64,000 nucleotides of DNA from Lotus japonicus. Its lineage: Eukaryota > Streptophyta > Magnoliopsida > Fabales > Fabaceae. The stretch is from positions 78,168,732-78,232,731 of the forward strand of contig NC_080044.1 of the NCBI RefSeq assembly GCF_012489685.1. Reading direction: 5' to 3'. Under the pieces are notes generated by a model. The model was not told where the DNA came from, did no database searches, and saw only the letters and a list, made by a program, of their open reading frames with translations. Made by a program: the position numbers and the translations under genes. This document shows, piece after piece, positions 1 through 12,200 of this stretch. The first letter of the stretch is position 1; every line of letters begins with the position of its first letter.

Positions 1-17
1 TCTTGGATAAGGCAACA

Positions 18-431
18 TGTTAGGATCTACTTATTAGGGTTTTAGTTTTTTTCCCCTTCAGTTTTAGAGTCTATCTTAGGAGATCTTTAGTTTTGGGGTT
101 GGGTTATCTTTTAGATTTAGAGTATCTTTTATATTATGTGGTTATCTTTTATTTTGGTTCGTATATCTTCTTTATTTCTTTGGGGTTAAGTTTATCTTAT
201 TAGGATCTATTTATTATAAATAGGAGTACCCTCCTTAGGTTAGATTCAGTCTTTGAATTACTGAGTTGTAAGGGAATTTCCCCTTTGGAAAAGGTTAAGC
301 TTCTTGTGTCTTTTATTTTCCAGTTTATATAATTAAAGTTTCAACAAAATTATCCTTTATCATCTTTTGTCTACCATTTTGCTGTTAGGATTTTACTGAT
401 CCTAACACGACCTGAGGTTTAGATCCTAACA
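18..431 (+). mobile_element. solo-LTR-like element in an intron
   Basis: The stretch opens with TGTTAGGATC and reaches the exact inverted complement GATCCTAACA at 398-407, and again at 422-431, as LTR termini do. It holds a TATA-like box (TATAAATAGG near 215). No internal retrotransposon coding region or primer binding site follows, so a solo LTR is the simplest reading. I could not find a 5-bp target duplication: flanks are CAACA on the left and CGACC or GTCTA on the right. It lies just upstream of the first visible exon of the neighbouring gene, hence probably in one of its introns. Confidence 0.55.
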
Positions 432-528
432 GTCTAACACAACACTACTTTTGTAATTCCGACAAGTATTCACTTGCCATTCTCTCATGGATTTTTCTGA
501 ATATAATATCTAAACCTCTTCTCTTCAG

Positions 529-3207
529 GATATGGTGAAGAGTTGTTGACTGACAAAGAGAACCAGAATTTTTCTTTTAAGGAACCTGTGGGAATGTGCG
601 GAGAACTTCACAAAAAAGATAAGTTTATAATGGAAAAGAGGGAGGCGATTGAGCTTGAGCTTCATCCCAACCAAGCACTCAATTCTTGTGCAAAGATCAA
701 GTTACAACTTTTTCCAATAAATGAAGGAACTCGAATAGGACTTGAAAAGGTTACATGATGATATGTGAAGCATTTGAACATATTAGATATACTTTATATC
801 TATCCTAGTATGCATGCAGTTAGACTTGATGCTTAATCTAATTTTTCTTCAGGATGGGCATAATCCATATTTAGAACTCACACTTAGAGGTCGAAAGAAA
901 ATCTCTTCAGTGCTACAACACATTGAGAAGAAGTGGGGAAGTTCAAGTACAAACAAAGGAGAGCCTATGCTTTTCCCATACAACAAAATGGAAAATCTAC
1001 CTGACTGTAGATGGACAATTAATGATAGTGACACAACAGCCTCAGCTGTCTATGCTGCTATTGGAAGCCCTGCAATTTTCCGATTGAGGTATAGTATTCA
1101 ATCATTTTTATCATCTGTTTCCTTTTCTATATTGAAAGTAGTCAATTTTTAACTTTTTAGTGTTGTAACTTGTTCTATCCCTTTTAAGGTATGGTTGGTG
1201 CTGCACATATGAACCTAGGTCTTTTGGTATACCTTCCTCACCAATTCCTCATAAGCCTGGTGTGAACTATGGAGGAACAGAGGGAGATTGCAATTCTAAT
1301 ATGGAGATTTCACGTCGGGAACATGATAAGGATGAGGCGACCAGTGAGGAATGCAAAGCAATTGATATGGGCAATGCAACAAGTGAAATTGTGACTCAGA
1401 AAATGGACAATACATCTGCTGATCCCCTGGTAAACTGTTATTTAGATGTTTGTTGCGTATTAAAATAACTTGCAGATAGTTGCATAATTGAATGACACAA
1501 TTTTATAACAGGAGTCATGGCTATTATTGGTGCCTCTGGTTTTATACAGATGTTAGTCTTAGATGTGTGAGTTAAGGAACATGAAGATGTTTTTTATGAG
1601 GGTTTTCTTCATATTGACTTGTAGAATTATGTGGAAAGTTTTAGTTATATGATTTGGAAAGAAGCGTTGGTGCATATGATGTGGAAATTTTCAAGTTCAA
1701 AATGCTGTTAGTCATATTTGTGATAGCATGTATAAAACACTTGAACAATATTCTTGTTTATTGTCCTCTATTATATGTTTGATAAATATATTGTTGGTTG
1801 GTTCTGAAGTTTAGAATGGATTTTGAATTCCAGTCTGTCCTCTGGTGGTTATAATCTATAGCATATGTTCTTATATGAAACTAAATTCCAGTACATTCCA
1901 TCCCAAATATTTGTTTTCTAAGATATGCGTGTTTTGTTCTAACTAGGATAATGAGCCAAGAGTATGTAGTAGCCATGAACAGCCTTTACCACCATGGATG
2001 GATAGTCTAACCAATATAAGCATTGGGGGCCTCCTGTCTGAAGCATCATTAATGAGTGGGTTTGATCCAAAATCATTTGGCTCCAATGCTGCGACACAGC
2101 CAAGTCAAATAGTTTCTGATTCCTTGGATGCTTTTATCTTTGCCCGAAGTAGTCGTCCTCCTGTTTCAAGACCACCTGCTGAAGTGTTACGCACATCTAT
2201 ATTGGATGCTGAAGAAACATGCCATGCATTTCCTCTTCGAAAGTTATCGTCCTCAGCAGATGTGCAGACTGCTAGTGGAAAAGGTTTTTCAGTGGGCTGC
2301 AGTCAGGACGTTCCTTCAAACTTATTGAAGTTGTTAAATTCAGACAAGGTCAGTTGTTTCACTTTCAACCAAAAACTATTATTTAAATTTGAGAGGTTAG
2401 TGTTGCTTGTACCTATGATGCAAAAACTACCAAATTCTTCTTGTAAGATGGCTCACAAGTTATTTACTGGCTTTTTTTAATCATTTCACCTTTTCCTTTT
2501 TGAAATAATGAGACTTCTTTTCCGCCTTTTCTCCTTTTTATGATTTGACAATTGCATAGGAACATCAACTTTGCGATCCCCTATGTCATGTCTTTAACTT
2601 CGGTTTGTGAAAGATAGAAGTTTTTCCAAAATATTTTGTACAACTGGATATTATTTGTCAGCTTTATGAATACTTTGTGTCAAGGCTCATTTGAACAGAA
2701 TATTTGATGTTTTAAATGAGCCTAAGGCTCCACCAAAATTGCATTGCTAATAAAATAACTTCAATGTTGCATTCAGATAATCAGGCTTCATATTGATGTG
2801 TGATCGGGATAAGTTTTCATTTATAGACTAAAAATTGGATAGAAACTTTGATGTCCATCATTACTCTGCACTTCATTCTCACTTATTGTGTTATTGTGTT
2901 ATAAAGGTGAATGATCAAGATAGTCGTCCACAAAATCCCCTAACTGGGAAGACTCAGACAGACTCCTCGCTTTCTTCACGTTTGTATGATGATGAAAGAA
3001 GTCTTGGGTTAACAGGCATCAAATGGGTATTTAATTTTCTTATTGAAGCACTTCAGTGTTTTTTTGTGTGTTTATTCCCACAATTTCTGATCTAACTAAT
3101 ATACCATCTGAATACAGAATGACTCTATGGGACCTTTTGATCTTGGCATGGCGGCCACAAAGCTTAATGGCGGAGACAGTGCTAGCATCGGTGGATTTGT
3201 TAAATAA
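529..3207 (+). CDS. TKI1: TSL-kinase interacting protein 1-like (3' part)
   Basis: Exons by splice site and frame: 529-749, 853-1088, 1189-1429, 1947-2348, 2907-3026, 3118-3207 (TAA stop). The joined frame is open. The 5' end lies outside the window, so the SANT/Myb part known in TKI1 is not visible. Conserved-looking blocks include KIKLQLFPINEGTRIGLEKD, then NPYLELTLRGRKKISSVLQH across the first junction, and the C-terminal GIKWNDSMGPFDLG. Arabidopsis TKI1 is a nuclear protein found as a partner of the Tousled kinase. The assignment rests on my recognition of these blocks. The protein ends in Gly-Gly-Phe-Val-Lys. Another Myb/SANT-type nuclear protein is possible. Confidence 0.7.
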
Positions 3208-4057
3208 TAAAGATGCACAAGTTTGAGACCAAATGATCCATTTTGAAAATACCTGCTTAGGAAATAGAAGAAACAAATTGTATATAACAGGGACATTTGC
3301 TGAAGTTACCGAGTTTCAGGTGTAAAAATCATTTATAGAGGGGACAAATATTTCTCTTTGTATTATCTTCTCTTTAGCGCATGTTAAGACATACAATAGA
3401 ATCATGATAGATAGAAGTAACTTACATTAGTTTTTGCTTCTGTCGATCATGATTTTGACTTCAACCTGATTTTTTACTGTGTATCCAAATATGTACTTTC
3501 ACCGTAATTTTGGTTCACCGTAGATTTTTACTGTGTATCTAAACGGATAGTTCATGACTTCTTATCAACAAGGTCCTGATTTGGTTGCTTAGCTTTATGT
3601 TGTTCTACTTCTACCCTCAAGCGCTGATGAACTGAAATGGTCAAACAGAAAAATCAATTTATATGAGGGTTGGTAATAATGAGTATGTATATGACAGCCA
3701 GCTTGGTGACTATGAGCCGGTTCGTTAAGAACATAGTTCCAATATTGTAATTGTTAAACATTGGATTTCTAGCCTATTACTCAATCGCTGTTGACGTAGA
3801 AAGCTATGATTTATGGTGATATGTACCTGATCTTCTCCCATAATTCCAAACATTGCAAAATTCTCAGTGGGCCGGCAAAGATTGCTGTTCCATGCTCAGC
3901 TGCTGTTCACATTCTCCGTCAAACCCTACCCCTATTTTCTTCTTCTATCACCCTTTTCCCTTTCATTAATTATTATATTTATAGTTGCAGTGGATAGAAT
4001 ATGCCATGAGTTACGTGGTTGTTACCAAAACAGAGATATTTGCAGCTTAGAATTGCT
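3208..4057. other. spacer between TKI1-like gene and kinase gene
   Basis: Presumed 3' UTR of the upstream gene and 5' UTR of the kinase gene. Around 3475-3545 two copies of TTTTTACTGTGTATC(C/T)AAA flank a CACCGTA motif. This resembles the short elements at 7842-7951 and about 28588-28700, so it is probably a decayed MITE. No other gene seen. Confidence 0.4.
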
Positions 4058-7000
4058 ATGGGATGCTTTAGCAGTAAGAACGCTCCCCCTCGAAACCGAA
4101 ATTTGGAGAGGTTAAAACGAGAAAATGAGTATGCAAAAAGAGAGCATTCAAGGTCACATTCCTCTAAGAACGTGGAAACAAAGAAGAGAGTAGTCACTGT
4201 GAGTCATCAAAAGACTGCTTCAGGTGGCGGTGAAGGAGGAGAAGAAGATGGGAATGATAAGGCGAAGGAAAATGTTGCTAAGAATGATGAGAAGAGTGAC
4301 GTTGGGAATGTTTCGGGCAGGTCTGAGGAGAAGAGGAAGATTGCAAGCAAGGAAGATGTTGATGGGTGGCCAAAATGGCTGGTTGATAATATCCCTGCAA
4401 ACGTTTTGGCTACTTTGGTTCCCAAGAGTGCTGATTGCTATGAAAAACTCGGAAAGGTAAACATGCACTTCATTTAGTGTTAATTATTAAAAATCTAGCG
4501 CAGTATAGAAATATATTATTTCTCTTCCAGCAAATATTTCCAAACGTTCTTTTCTACTTATAACTTACAGATATATTATACTCCCTCCGGTCCTATTTAT
4601 AAGCATGAAAGAGAAGAAAAATTTTGGTCCTTTTTATAAAAACCAAATGAAAGTTTGAGCTATATTAATTATTTTTTTTCCAATGATGCCCTTATTAATT
4701 CTAACTTGTAAAATGTGTCTCATTAATTATTCTCTCTCTTTCCCATTTTCCAACACTAATAACAAAGGGTAATTTTGGAAGTTTATTTTGATTTAAGACA
4801 TATTTAATGCATTTTATCTAGTTTAACTACATTTCTTAAACTATGTGAATTTTTTTTTTGTTGCTTATAAATAGGACCAGAGGGAGTATTATTATATCAT
4901 AAAAATAAAAACGCTTATACACGTGTATCACCGTGTATGTGAGATGTAAGTATTTTATGGGAGTTGCTCAGCAATATTTAGTAGATCTAAAATGTCACAT
5001 AATATTTAAGTAACTCACAATTATTTTTTCTAGTTTTTACTACAATTGTAGCTTATTTATTTATTTTTATTGGATCCCACATATTTAGGTTTTTATTTGT
5101 AATTAACTTGATTCAAATTAATACGGTGGTTAAGAGAGAAAAAAATATTATTTTAATCATAAGGCACGGTTGCTTGTAGAAGCACCAAACCTTATTTTAA
5201 GCTCTTTTAAGTGTCATATAGTCTTCCTCCAATAGTAAAAAAAATAGGTATACTTACTTGGTGATAAGATACTCTCCGCACTTATAACTTATTCTGAATC
5301 TATTTTTATAATTCTCTCAAAATAACGTATGAATAAGCATTTTTATTTACTTATAATGATCATAAACGCTTAATTAAGTATTTCATCATACTTTGCTCCT
5401 TAATAACAATTCTTTAATGATATAGATGACTTCATATTGAAATCCATTAGAAGTTTGAGGATTTAAGAGTATATGCTAGCATCAATTTTTTTTTTCTCTA
5501 GCACATTTCTTTATTAAAGTTGCTCCATAGTTTCAGTTCACATTGTTTTTTGTTATATAGGTAGGACGTGGAACATATAGCAATGTATACAAAGCCCGAG
5601 ATAAGGACACTGGAAAGATTGTTGCTTTGAAGAAGGTACGGTTTGACACATCTGATTCAGAAAGCATCAAGTTCATGGCAAGAGAGATCATGATACTGCA
5701 GACACTGGATCATCCCAATGTCATCAAACTCAGAGGATTAGCAACTTCAAGGATGCAGTATAGTCTTTATCTAGTCTTTGATTACATGCAATTTGACCTT
5801 ACCAGAATTATCTCCCGCCCTGGGGAGAGACTCACTGAACCACAGGTTGGAGATTTCTTTCCATTGATTTTTTTATTGAGATTGTGGTTAAATTCTGATA
5901 TGTTTGCTGTTTGGGAAGATTGTAATGTGCCATAATAGAGAGGTTTGGTTGTATGTTATGCAGATCAAATGTTACATGAGGCAGTTGCTATTGGGGCTTC
6001 AGCATTGTCATGAGAGGGGAGTTATGCACCGAGATATAAAAGCTTCTAACTTGTTAATAGATAGAAGAGGGGAGCTCAAACTTGCAGATTTTGGGCTTGG
6101 ACATTCTCCTGCTACTAAAACTGAAGGGCCTCTTACAAATCGAGTGGTGACACTTTGGTATAGAGCTCCTGAACTTCTTTTAGGTTCAACTGATTATGAT
6201 TATAGCATCGATCTCTGGAGTGCAGGATGTCTTTTGGCTGAGATGTTCATTGGAAGACCAATTATGCCTGGGAGGACAGAGGTAAAACTTTTATCTGGAC
6301 TGCATGAAAATTGTGGAAGATTCTAGCTTGGAAACTGTTCCAACTTAAGTCATCCATGGGCCGACCCAAAGTCAAGGTTGTCTCCAACTGACTCAACATT
6401 AGGCACAACCCAATAGTCTCCAACCGACTTAATAAGAGACGAGTTTGCATGACCCGGAACCAGGGACCAAAGTCATTTTGGTCTGAACCCATTAACCCTA
6501 GTCCTCAGTTTTAGGCCAAGTTGACCTCCCTTTCATTAAGTCGGTTGGAGACTGTGGTGTTGTGCCTAATGCTGAGTGTTGACAACCTGACTTTGGGTCG
6601 GTCCATGGATGACCAAGGTCGGAACATAAACTATACACAATGAAAGATTGATCATTTGAAGATTTATAACAGGTCATCATGTCACAAATATGTTAAAGGC
6701 ATTCTTGTTTTGTTTCCTGATTTTTATATTCTATATCTCTTGCTGAGTAGGGTTACATACATGACTGTTTGTGTTGTATTCTATGAATCTAATTCTTGTT
6801 TTCTTACCATTGCTGATATACCCCTTTTAAAAATGATTTGTAGCATCTTTTGTAGTTTGATAAGCTACTAAGCATGTTATGTATACAGATTGAACAACTC
6901 CACATGATCTTCAAACTTTGTGGTTCACCTTCAGACAATTACTACAAAAAGATGAAGCTAATGACGAGCTACCGTCCACCACAGCATTACAGAGCTAGTT

Positions 7001-8386
7001 ATGAAGAAAAGTTCCGGGATTTTCCTTCCTCCACTCGTGCTCTCTTGACCACACTACTTGATTTAGATTCTGGCTGCCGTGGCGACGCTGCCTCAGCTCT
7101 TGAAAGTGAAGTGAGTTATGCTCTTGTTGCTAATGATGCTTCTTGTAGATTTTATGGTCAGTTATTTGATCTGCTTTTTACAATGAATGACTTAGTAAGA
7201 CTGTTCAGATCAAAATATCTTAGTGCATGTTTGAAATCTTTTCACAATGGATTCTGAAGTCAAAATCAATTTTGAGGCAAAGTTTTTGTAAGTAGCTTAT
7301 GGGTTCCAAAATTGATTCTGAGTAAAAATAAGCTCATCAATATATAAGTTTTGTGTGTCCTGAAAACATGGTATTTCATATTACAATTTTCTAAGTGTTT
7401 ACTACTTTCAGTTCTTCAAATCTAGTCCATTAGCATGTCAGATTTCAGAGTTACCAACAATCTACAATGAAGAGGATGAACGGTTACATACCAAGAGACG
7501 CAAAAGGTATGAGATATCTGTCTAGAACTGGAAAAGCTTTTTCTTTCATCGTCATGGTTTTGATATATGAGAGTATGAGACATTTCTTGATAACCAATGT
7601 TGACAAAATTATGTGTTGTTGATAGCTCGATTGCAGCACTGGATTTGATACTTTCATTGGACTAAATTGATCACTTGATTGTTGTTTTTCATGATATAGG
7701 CGCAAGCATTTGGACAAGGACAAAAGGCAAGTATCTAAATCAAGAACAAGCAATGTAAGCCTATCAGGAAAGAACCAAATTGCTAAGCAAAGCAAGGTAG
7801 AGTCAGAACGATCAAAGGAGGTCAGTTCCATGCTTAATTAAGTGCATGTTTGGATACATTATAGAAAACCTTAGTGAGTCAAAATCACGGTGGATAGAAG
7901 GAACTTTCTGGTTGTCCACTGTGATTTTCTACCGTGTATTAGAACATGCACCAAATCCTTTAAAACAGTCTTGTGCAATTATTGATTACAGTGACGACAA
8001 AGATAATAACTTCTGTATCCTTTGGTTTGGACTTTTGCCAGGAGAAGAGTGTGGAAAACAAGAAAGGTCAAGAGTTGTGGACCAGTGGAAGTAGCAGATC
8101 ATCTCAATTTATGAACGAAGTGAACATGAACTCATCAATATCCCCAGTTTTTCTCAACAATGGGAGAAAATCCCCCAAGACTGAGGGTCATCCTAATGCT
8201 CTTAAGAACATTAAGAACTACACCCTCTTACAGGCCTCTATTATTGATATGATTAACCGCAACGAAGGCAATGAATTTGGCCTAATTCGCAAGTCTTTTT
8301 CTACTATGGATTTTAAGCGTGCTCCAGAGAAGTTGTCAAGTCTAAATGGATCAGGTGAATATGACCCTTGGGTGTATGAAATATGA
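4058..8386 (+). CDS. CDK-like Ser/Thr kinase, IBS1 type, MGC N-terminus
   Basis: Seven exons: 4058-4456, 5561-5845, 5964-6281, 6889-7110, 7412-7506, 7700-7820, 8042-8386. They join to 1785 nt, 594 residues. The N-terminus MGCFSSK fits N-myristoylation at Gly2 and palmitoylation at Cys3, so plasma-membrane attachment is inferred. A charged Lys/Glu-rich leader precedes the kinase domain (about 129-420): glycine loop GRGTYSNV, Lys157 in VALKK, HRD with Asp252, DFG with Asp270, and TLWYRAPELLLG. The helix-C region SESIKFMAREI is like plant CDKC/IBS1 kinases. A basic tail follows, ending DPWVYEI. All catalytic residues are present, so it is probably active. The IBS1 family (BABA-induced sterility/priming) is the nearest group I recognise; substrates are unknown. 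Introns hold a Stowaway MITE, a foldback and a short MITE. Confidence 0.88.
4581..4886. mobile_element. Stowaway-like MITE in kinase intron 1
   Basis: The terminal inverted repeats are CTCCCTCCGGTCCTATTTAT on the left and, complemented, CTCCCTCTGGTCCTATTTAT on the right. TA flanks both ends, the expected Tc1/mariner target duplication. Length 306 bp; interior A+T rich with no coding capacity. Confidence 0.85.
6349..6613. repeat. foldback inverted repeat in kinase intron 3
   Basis: The left arm (from 6349, GTCATCCATGGGCCGACCCA) and the right arm (ending 6613) are inverted complements over about 90 bases each, with a loop near 6443-6521. Shared blocks include GACCCAAAGTC, TTAGGCACAAC and TCTCCAACCGACTTAAT. 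The arms diverge by a few substitutions and small indels. It is in sense orientation in the intron, so the pre-mRNA could form a long hairpin. No clear target duplication was found. Confidence 0.75.
7842..7951. mobile_element. 110-bp MITE in kinase intron 6
   Basis: The ends are GTGCATGTTTGGATAC and, inverted, GTGCATGTTCTAATAC; inner arms around AAAATCAC and CCACTGTGATTTTCTACCGT continue the palindrome. Relatives sit at about 3475-3545 and about 28588-28700. Confidence 0.6.
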
Positions 8387-9207
8387 TACACGGTCACACT
8401 TCTTTGTCGAAAGCTCTGTGAGAAAATAGTTGAGTCCTTATTTTGGACAACCTTCAGCATGTCTATTTATAATTAAATCTTAGGAGGAGTGCTACCAACA
8501 ATCACTTTAATACTTTTTTTTTCAACATTTTCTCTTTTATTAGTTAAAACTAATGTGAGAATTATTCTTAGTTCAGGGATTATTTTTTTGTAATGAATGC
8601 TTGCCTTTATGATTAAAGCACTGCCATTTATCGAAAAATTATGGGTTAGAATATACAGTAGATATAAGGTTTTGATTCATTTTAACCAAACATAATCTTC
8701 TATCACCTTTTCACCCATTTTCTTTTCCAATCACATCATTCATCATTTCTCTCATTTTCTTCTCTTCTATTCCTGCATTTCTCTGAGTTAGGTAAATTTA
8801 GAGTGCCAACCAAACTTTTTCCGTAAATAATATGCTGCCTAATTGCGGAAAGGCCAAAAATGTGCGACCAGCAGACCTGGAAAATAAAATTTTCTGCCCT
8901 ATCCATGCATGGCAATTAGCAGTTAGCTTAGTAGTATGTACATCATTGTGATTCTTTTCTACAAGTTCTTATCTTCCATATTTTGGTTAAAAAGAGTGTG
9001 CAATTTAGAAATGAAAGCCCATGCATATTAACATGTTGACACGCATTCTTGAACACGGTATATGCCCGCCCCCTCTGGATAGCTTATGTGGTAGAATAAG
9101 AGTTGGTAGACATCCTTTAGATGCAGGGTTCAAATCCAACCCTGCAGGTGGAAAAGGCCATTTCTCCTCCCACCCCAAAAAACAAAACCCGATACATGTA
9201 AAGCTAT
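8387..9207. other. convergent spacer, kinase and EME1 3' ends
   Basis: The 3' UTRs of the kinase gene (+) and EME1 (-) converge here. The only structured item is the SINE-like piece at about 9072-9180. Otherwise A+T-rich with nothing recognisable. Confidence 0.5.
9072..9180 (+). mobile_element. tRNA-derived SINE-like fragment
   Basis: A box-A-like TAGCTTATGTGG (9080-9091) is followed by a box-B-like GGGTTCAAATCC (9126-9137) at a spacing normal for tRNA-type Pol III promoters. The sequence does not fold as a functional tRNA, and a CTCC/CCCC-rich stretch follows. It lies antisense to EME1, probably in or next to its 3' UTR. Confidence 0.55.
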
Positions 9208-12200
9208 TCAGGATTGACGCTCAAAGAAATCAGCACCATCCTCGACATCATCTGTTCTAATGGATCCGCTTCGCGCCATTAGAATTCTGTACACTCGCTT
9301 TGAACAAACCTGACCTAACCTTCTGTCACCACCAAGCAAACCTTCCGTCATCAAGTCTTTAAGTAAAAATTCCTTCTCATGCTCCTGTGGTCATAATAGA
9401 AGTCTTAAACTTTATATTTCATCTTCTATTGTAATGGACAATAAAAGCCATTTCTTATTTTATCAGCATGTATTTGAAGCTAAAGCAACTAAAAGATGTC
9501 AAAATGTTGGATTTCAGTGTCTAATTTAATCAATTAGGAAAATCAAAGCGAAAAAATGCTATCTAACAGCACATACCGATTTACTTGGATCCATATAAAC
9601 ACTTAACAGGGATTTCATGGTTGGGTATTTCTTCCCAATAGCGATAGCAAACCGTGGCTGTACCTTGGGGATAGCAACCAAAGCTTTTAACCTAGACATG
9701 AAAGCCAGAAACAGAAAGTATTATATCCTTTTGTGCTGGCAAGATCTTCAATGTTTAAGTAATTACGAGGATACTAGCATTTCTCTATGCAATATAACAA
9801 TGTAAACATCACTCACCACAAAGATTTCTTTATTAAATTACGGTCAACACTGTCCTTTGGAATAAGCGATCCATTTGCATTTACAGATAACCGAGTTAAT
9901 TTCTTTCTGCAATTATCAATGAAAGAGTATAGTGTAATATTCATTTAAAAAATAAAAAGATAAATCAAACAAGAAGCATGCTACAGCTTTACAGTTTACA
10001 GTATTAAAAAGCGGGCATAGTGTCGTCCAGTACCAAATGACAGCAATTTTACTACATGTAAGTTGTTCTTGCAAACTTAAAAAAATGCTTCAGTACAAAT
10101 TCAAAATATAAGAAAAAAGGTGAAAAAAAGAGAGAGAATGAAAAGGACAATGGATTTATTTGTAATGACATAGATATAGCAAAGAATCATTAGACATATC
10201 AAATTCCGTCTTTCTTCAACCCAACTTTTAATGGATTCTGCATAACTGGTTTCATGTGTAGAAATTTTGCATATAAAAACTGATTTCCTTCAAAGATTGA
10301 CATGGCTCTAATTCAATATATAAAATCAAGGCATCATGTACCTAAACTGACAAGATGCCAAGCTGCTCGTCAAACCAACAACATGCTCAGCTAGTTCAGC
10401 CTCATCTACACACTGCCTGGAGTGTACTTTGGTGAAATTAGTTGTTAGTTTCGCTAGCACCTACAAGACAATTTTAAATAAATGTTTATATTAGAAGGTG
10501 ATTATTTAAGCCTCTACTCACTTATGCCTCATAATTTGAATAGAGAGGGTCAGTTATTCAACCTCCTCAACAGGTGGACGTCTCCAAGAACTATTGTTTT
10601 CAGGGTTCTTGTATTTCTCCTGTTCCCTAACAGATCATGAAAATCAATGTTTTAACAAAATAATATTGTGAAATAAACAGAAATTATATGTTAGTACTAA
10701 TCAATATGTTGGCCAAAGGGTCAGAAGAAATCAGCAGATAAATTCAATCATATGCAGAACGAAAATACTAATAGGTGTGGATTTGCATGTCAAGAAGGTT
10801 GTTTGCACTATGAAAATTGCAATATATCACTTACCTTTTGTTAATGTAGGAAAATAACCTATTGGTGAGGTAACAAACTGTATAAGCTGGATAATGACTT
10901 TGAATGCTCGAGAGTTGATCAAAAAAAGAATTATCCATGGTGAGGTTACAAAACTTGTCGGCCTCATAAACTAGTAAGACATATGGAATCTCGACTCTTT
11001 CAGTAGAAAGCTGCAAATAATAATGACATTGATATCAATTGAACAAAGAACCTTCACAGAAATATTCATCTAACTTGGATGTTAAAGAAAAATGTTTTAA
11101 TAAGATATATAAAACAATTTCACGCTACCAAGACTTTTGAAAGTTCATCACCCCCTGCCCCCAATGGGGAAAAAATCTTATGGTCATCAAAACATGACGT
11201 GGAGTCATGGCATCTCTCTCTTGAACATATACAAAAATACATGAGTACGTGATTGAAACATTAAAGCAACTTGCAGCCTCTTAGATGAGTTCCAATGAAA
11301 ATAATACAAGATTAAGCCTGAGGTTGAGGCTGAGGTGAAAAGCGTTAACCACAGACAACCAGTTATGAGAATATAATCAACAAAGCAAAAGCAAGTAGCG
11401 CCATTAGAACTCATGTAGCTAAATACACTCCTCCTTCTCATGAATTCAGGTTTTTTTTTTCTCAAAGCATTTTTGTTACTCCATAAGACTTCCTATCACA
11501 GCACTAATGCTAGAAGTCCACATCGAGAAGAGGGTATGTGCCAATTGGTGAACCGAATTAGTCATGCTCCCCAGACTTGATTCGCACTAGAAGAAGAAAG
11601 GGACATGCAGAGGATAGGAATGAGGAGAGTTAGTTACTAAAACAGAAGAGGGAGAATGATATGAGCCGGAAAAGTTAGTTATGGATGGGGAGAGAGGAAG
11701 GAGCATATCACTATGTCAGAATTTTGGAGAAGAGGGCATTGTGGCTTGAGATATCAGTTTTGCAGATTGAGAGATGCTAGCTAAGGTCAGAAGAGATATT
11801 TTCTTATAATTACATTTTCTTACTCGTATTGCCTTCTAGTTTCCGAGAGTTATAAACTGTTTCTGCAGAAATTCCTCCATTTACATGAATAAACTAACTA
11901 TTCCATCTGTCTTGGTGTGCCTAGTCCCATCAACTATTTAGCTTAAAATACAATATATCAGTGTCACAAAAAAGAATTACAAGGTAAAACCATGTCAATT
12001 AACCCAAATAAAATAACATTTATTTTGGAACTTCCGGAAAAAAATGATCATTGTAAACACAGATGGATACGGAATACCCAAAAAAGTAAAAGAAAATAAA
12101 TGATATTGATGATTACAGTCAGAGAAATGTTCAATGAATATGGTGCTTAAAGATGAACCACAAGCTTTTGTTACCTGTGAAATATGTTCAGGAACTTCCA

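Noticed and set aside
9080..9140. tRNA gene
   Set aside because: Box A and B are there but the sequence does not fold into a cloverleaf with proper acceptor stem.
9021..9260. 79-codon plus-strand frame over the SINE
   Set aside because: Overlaps the EME1 last exon in antisense and the SINE; no own motif.
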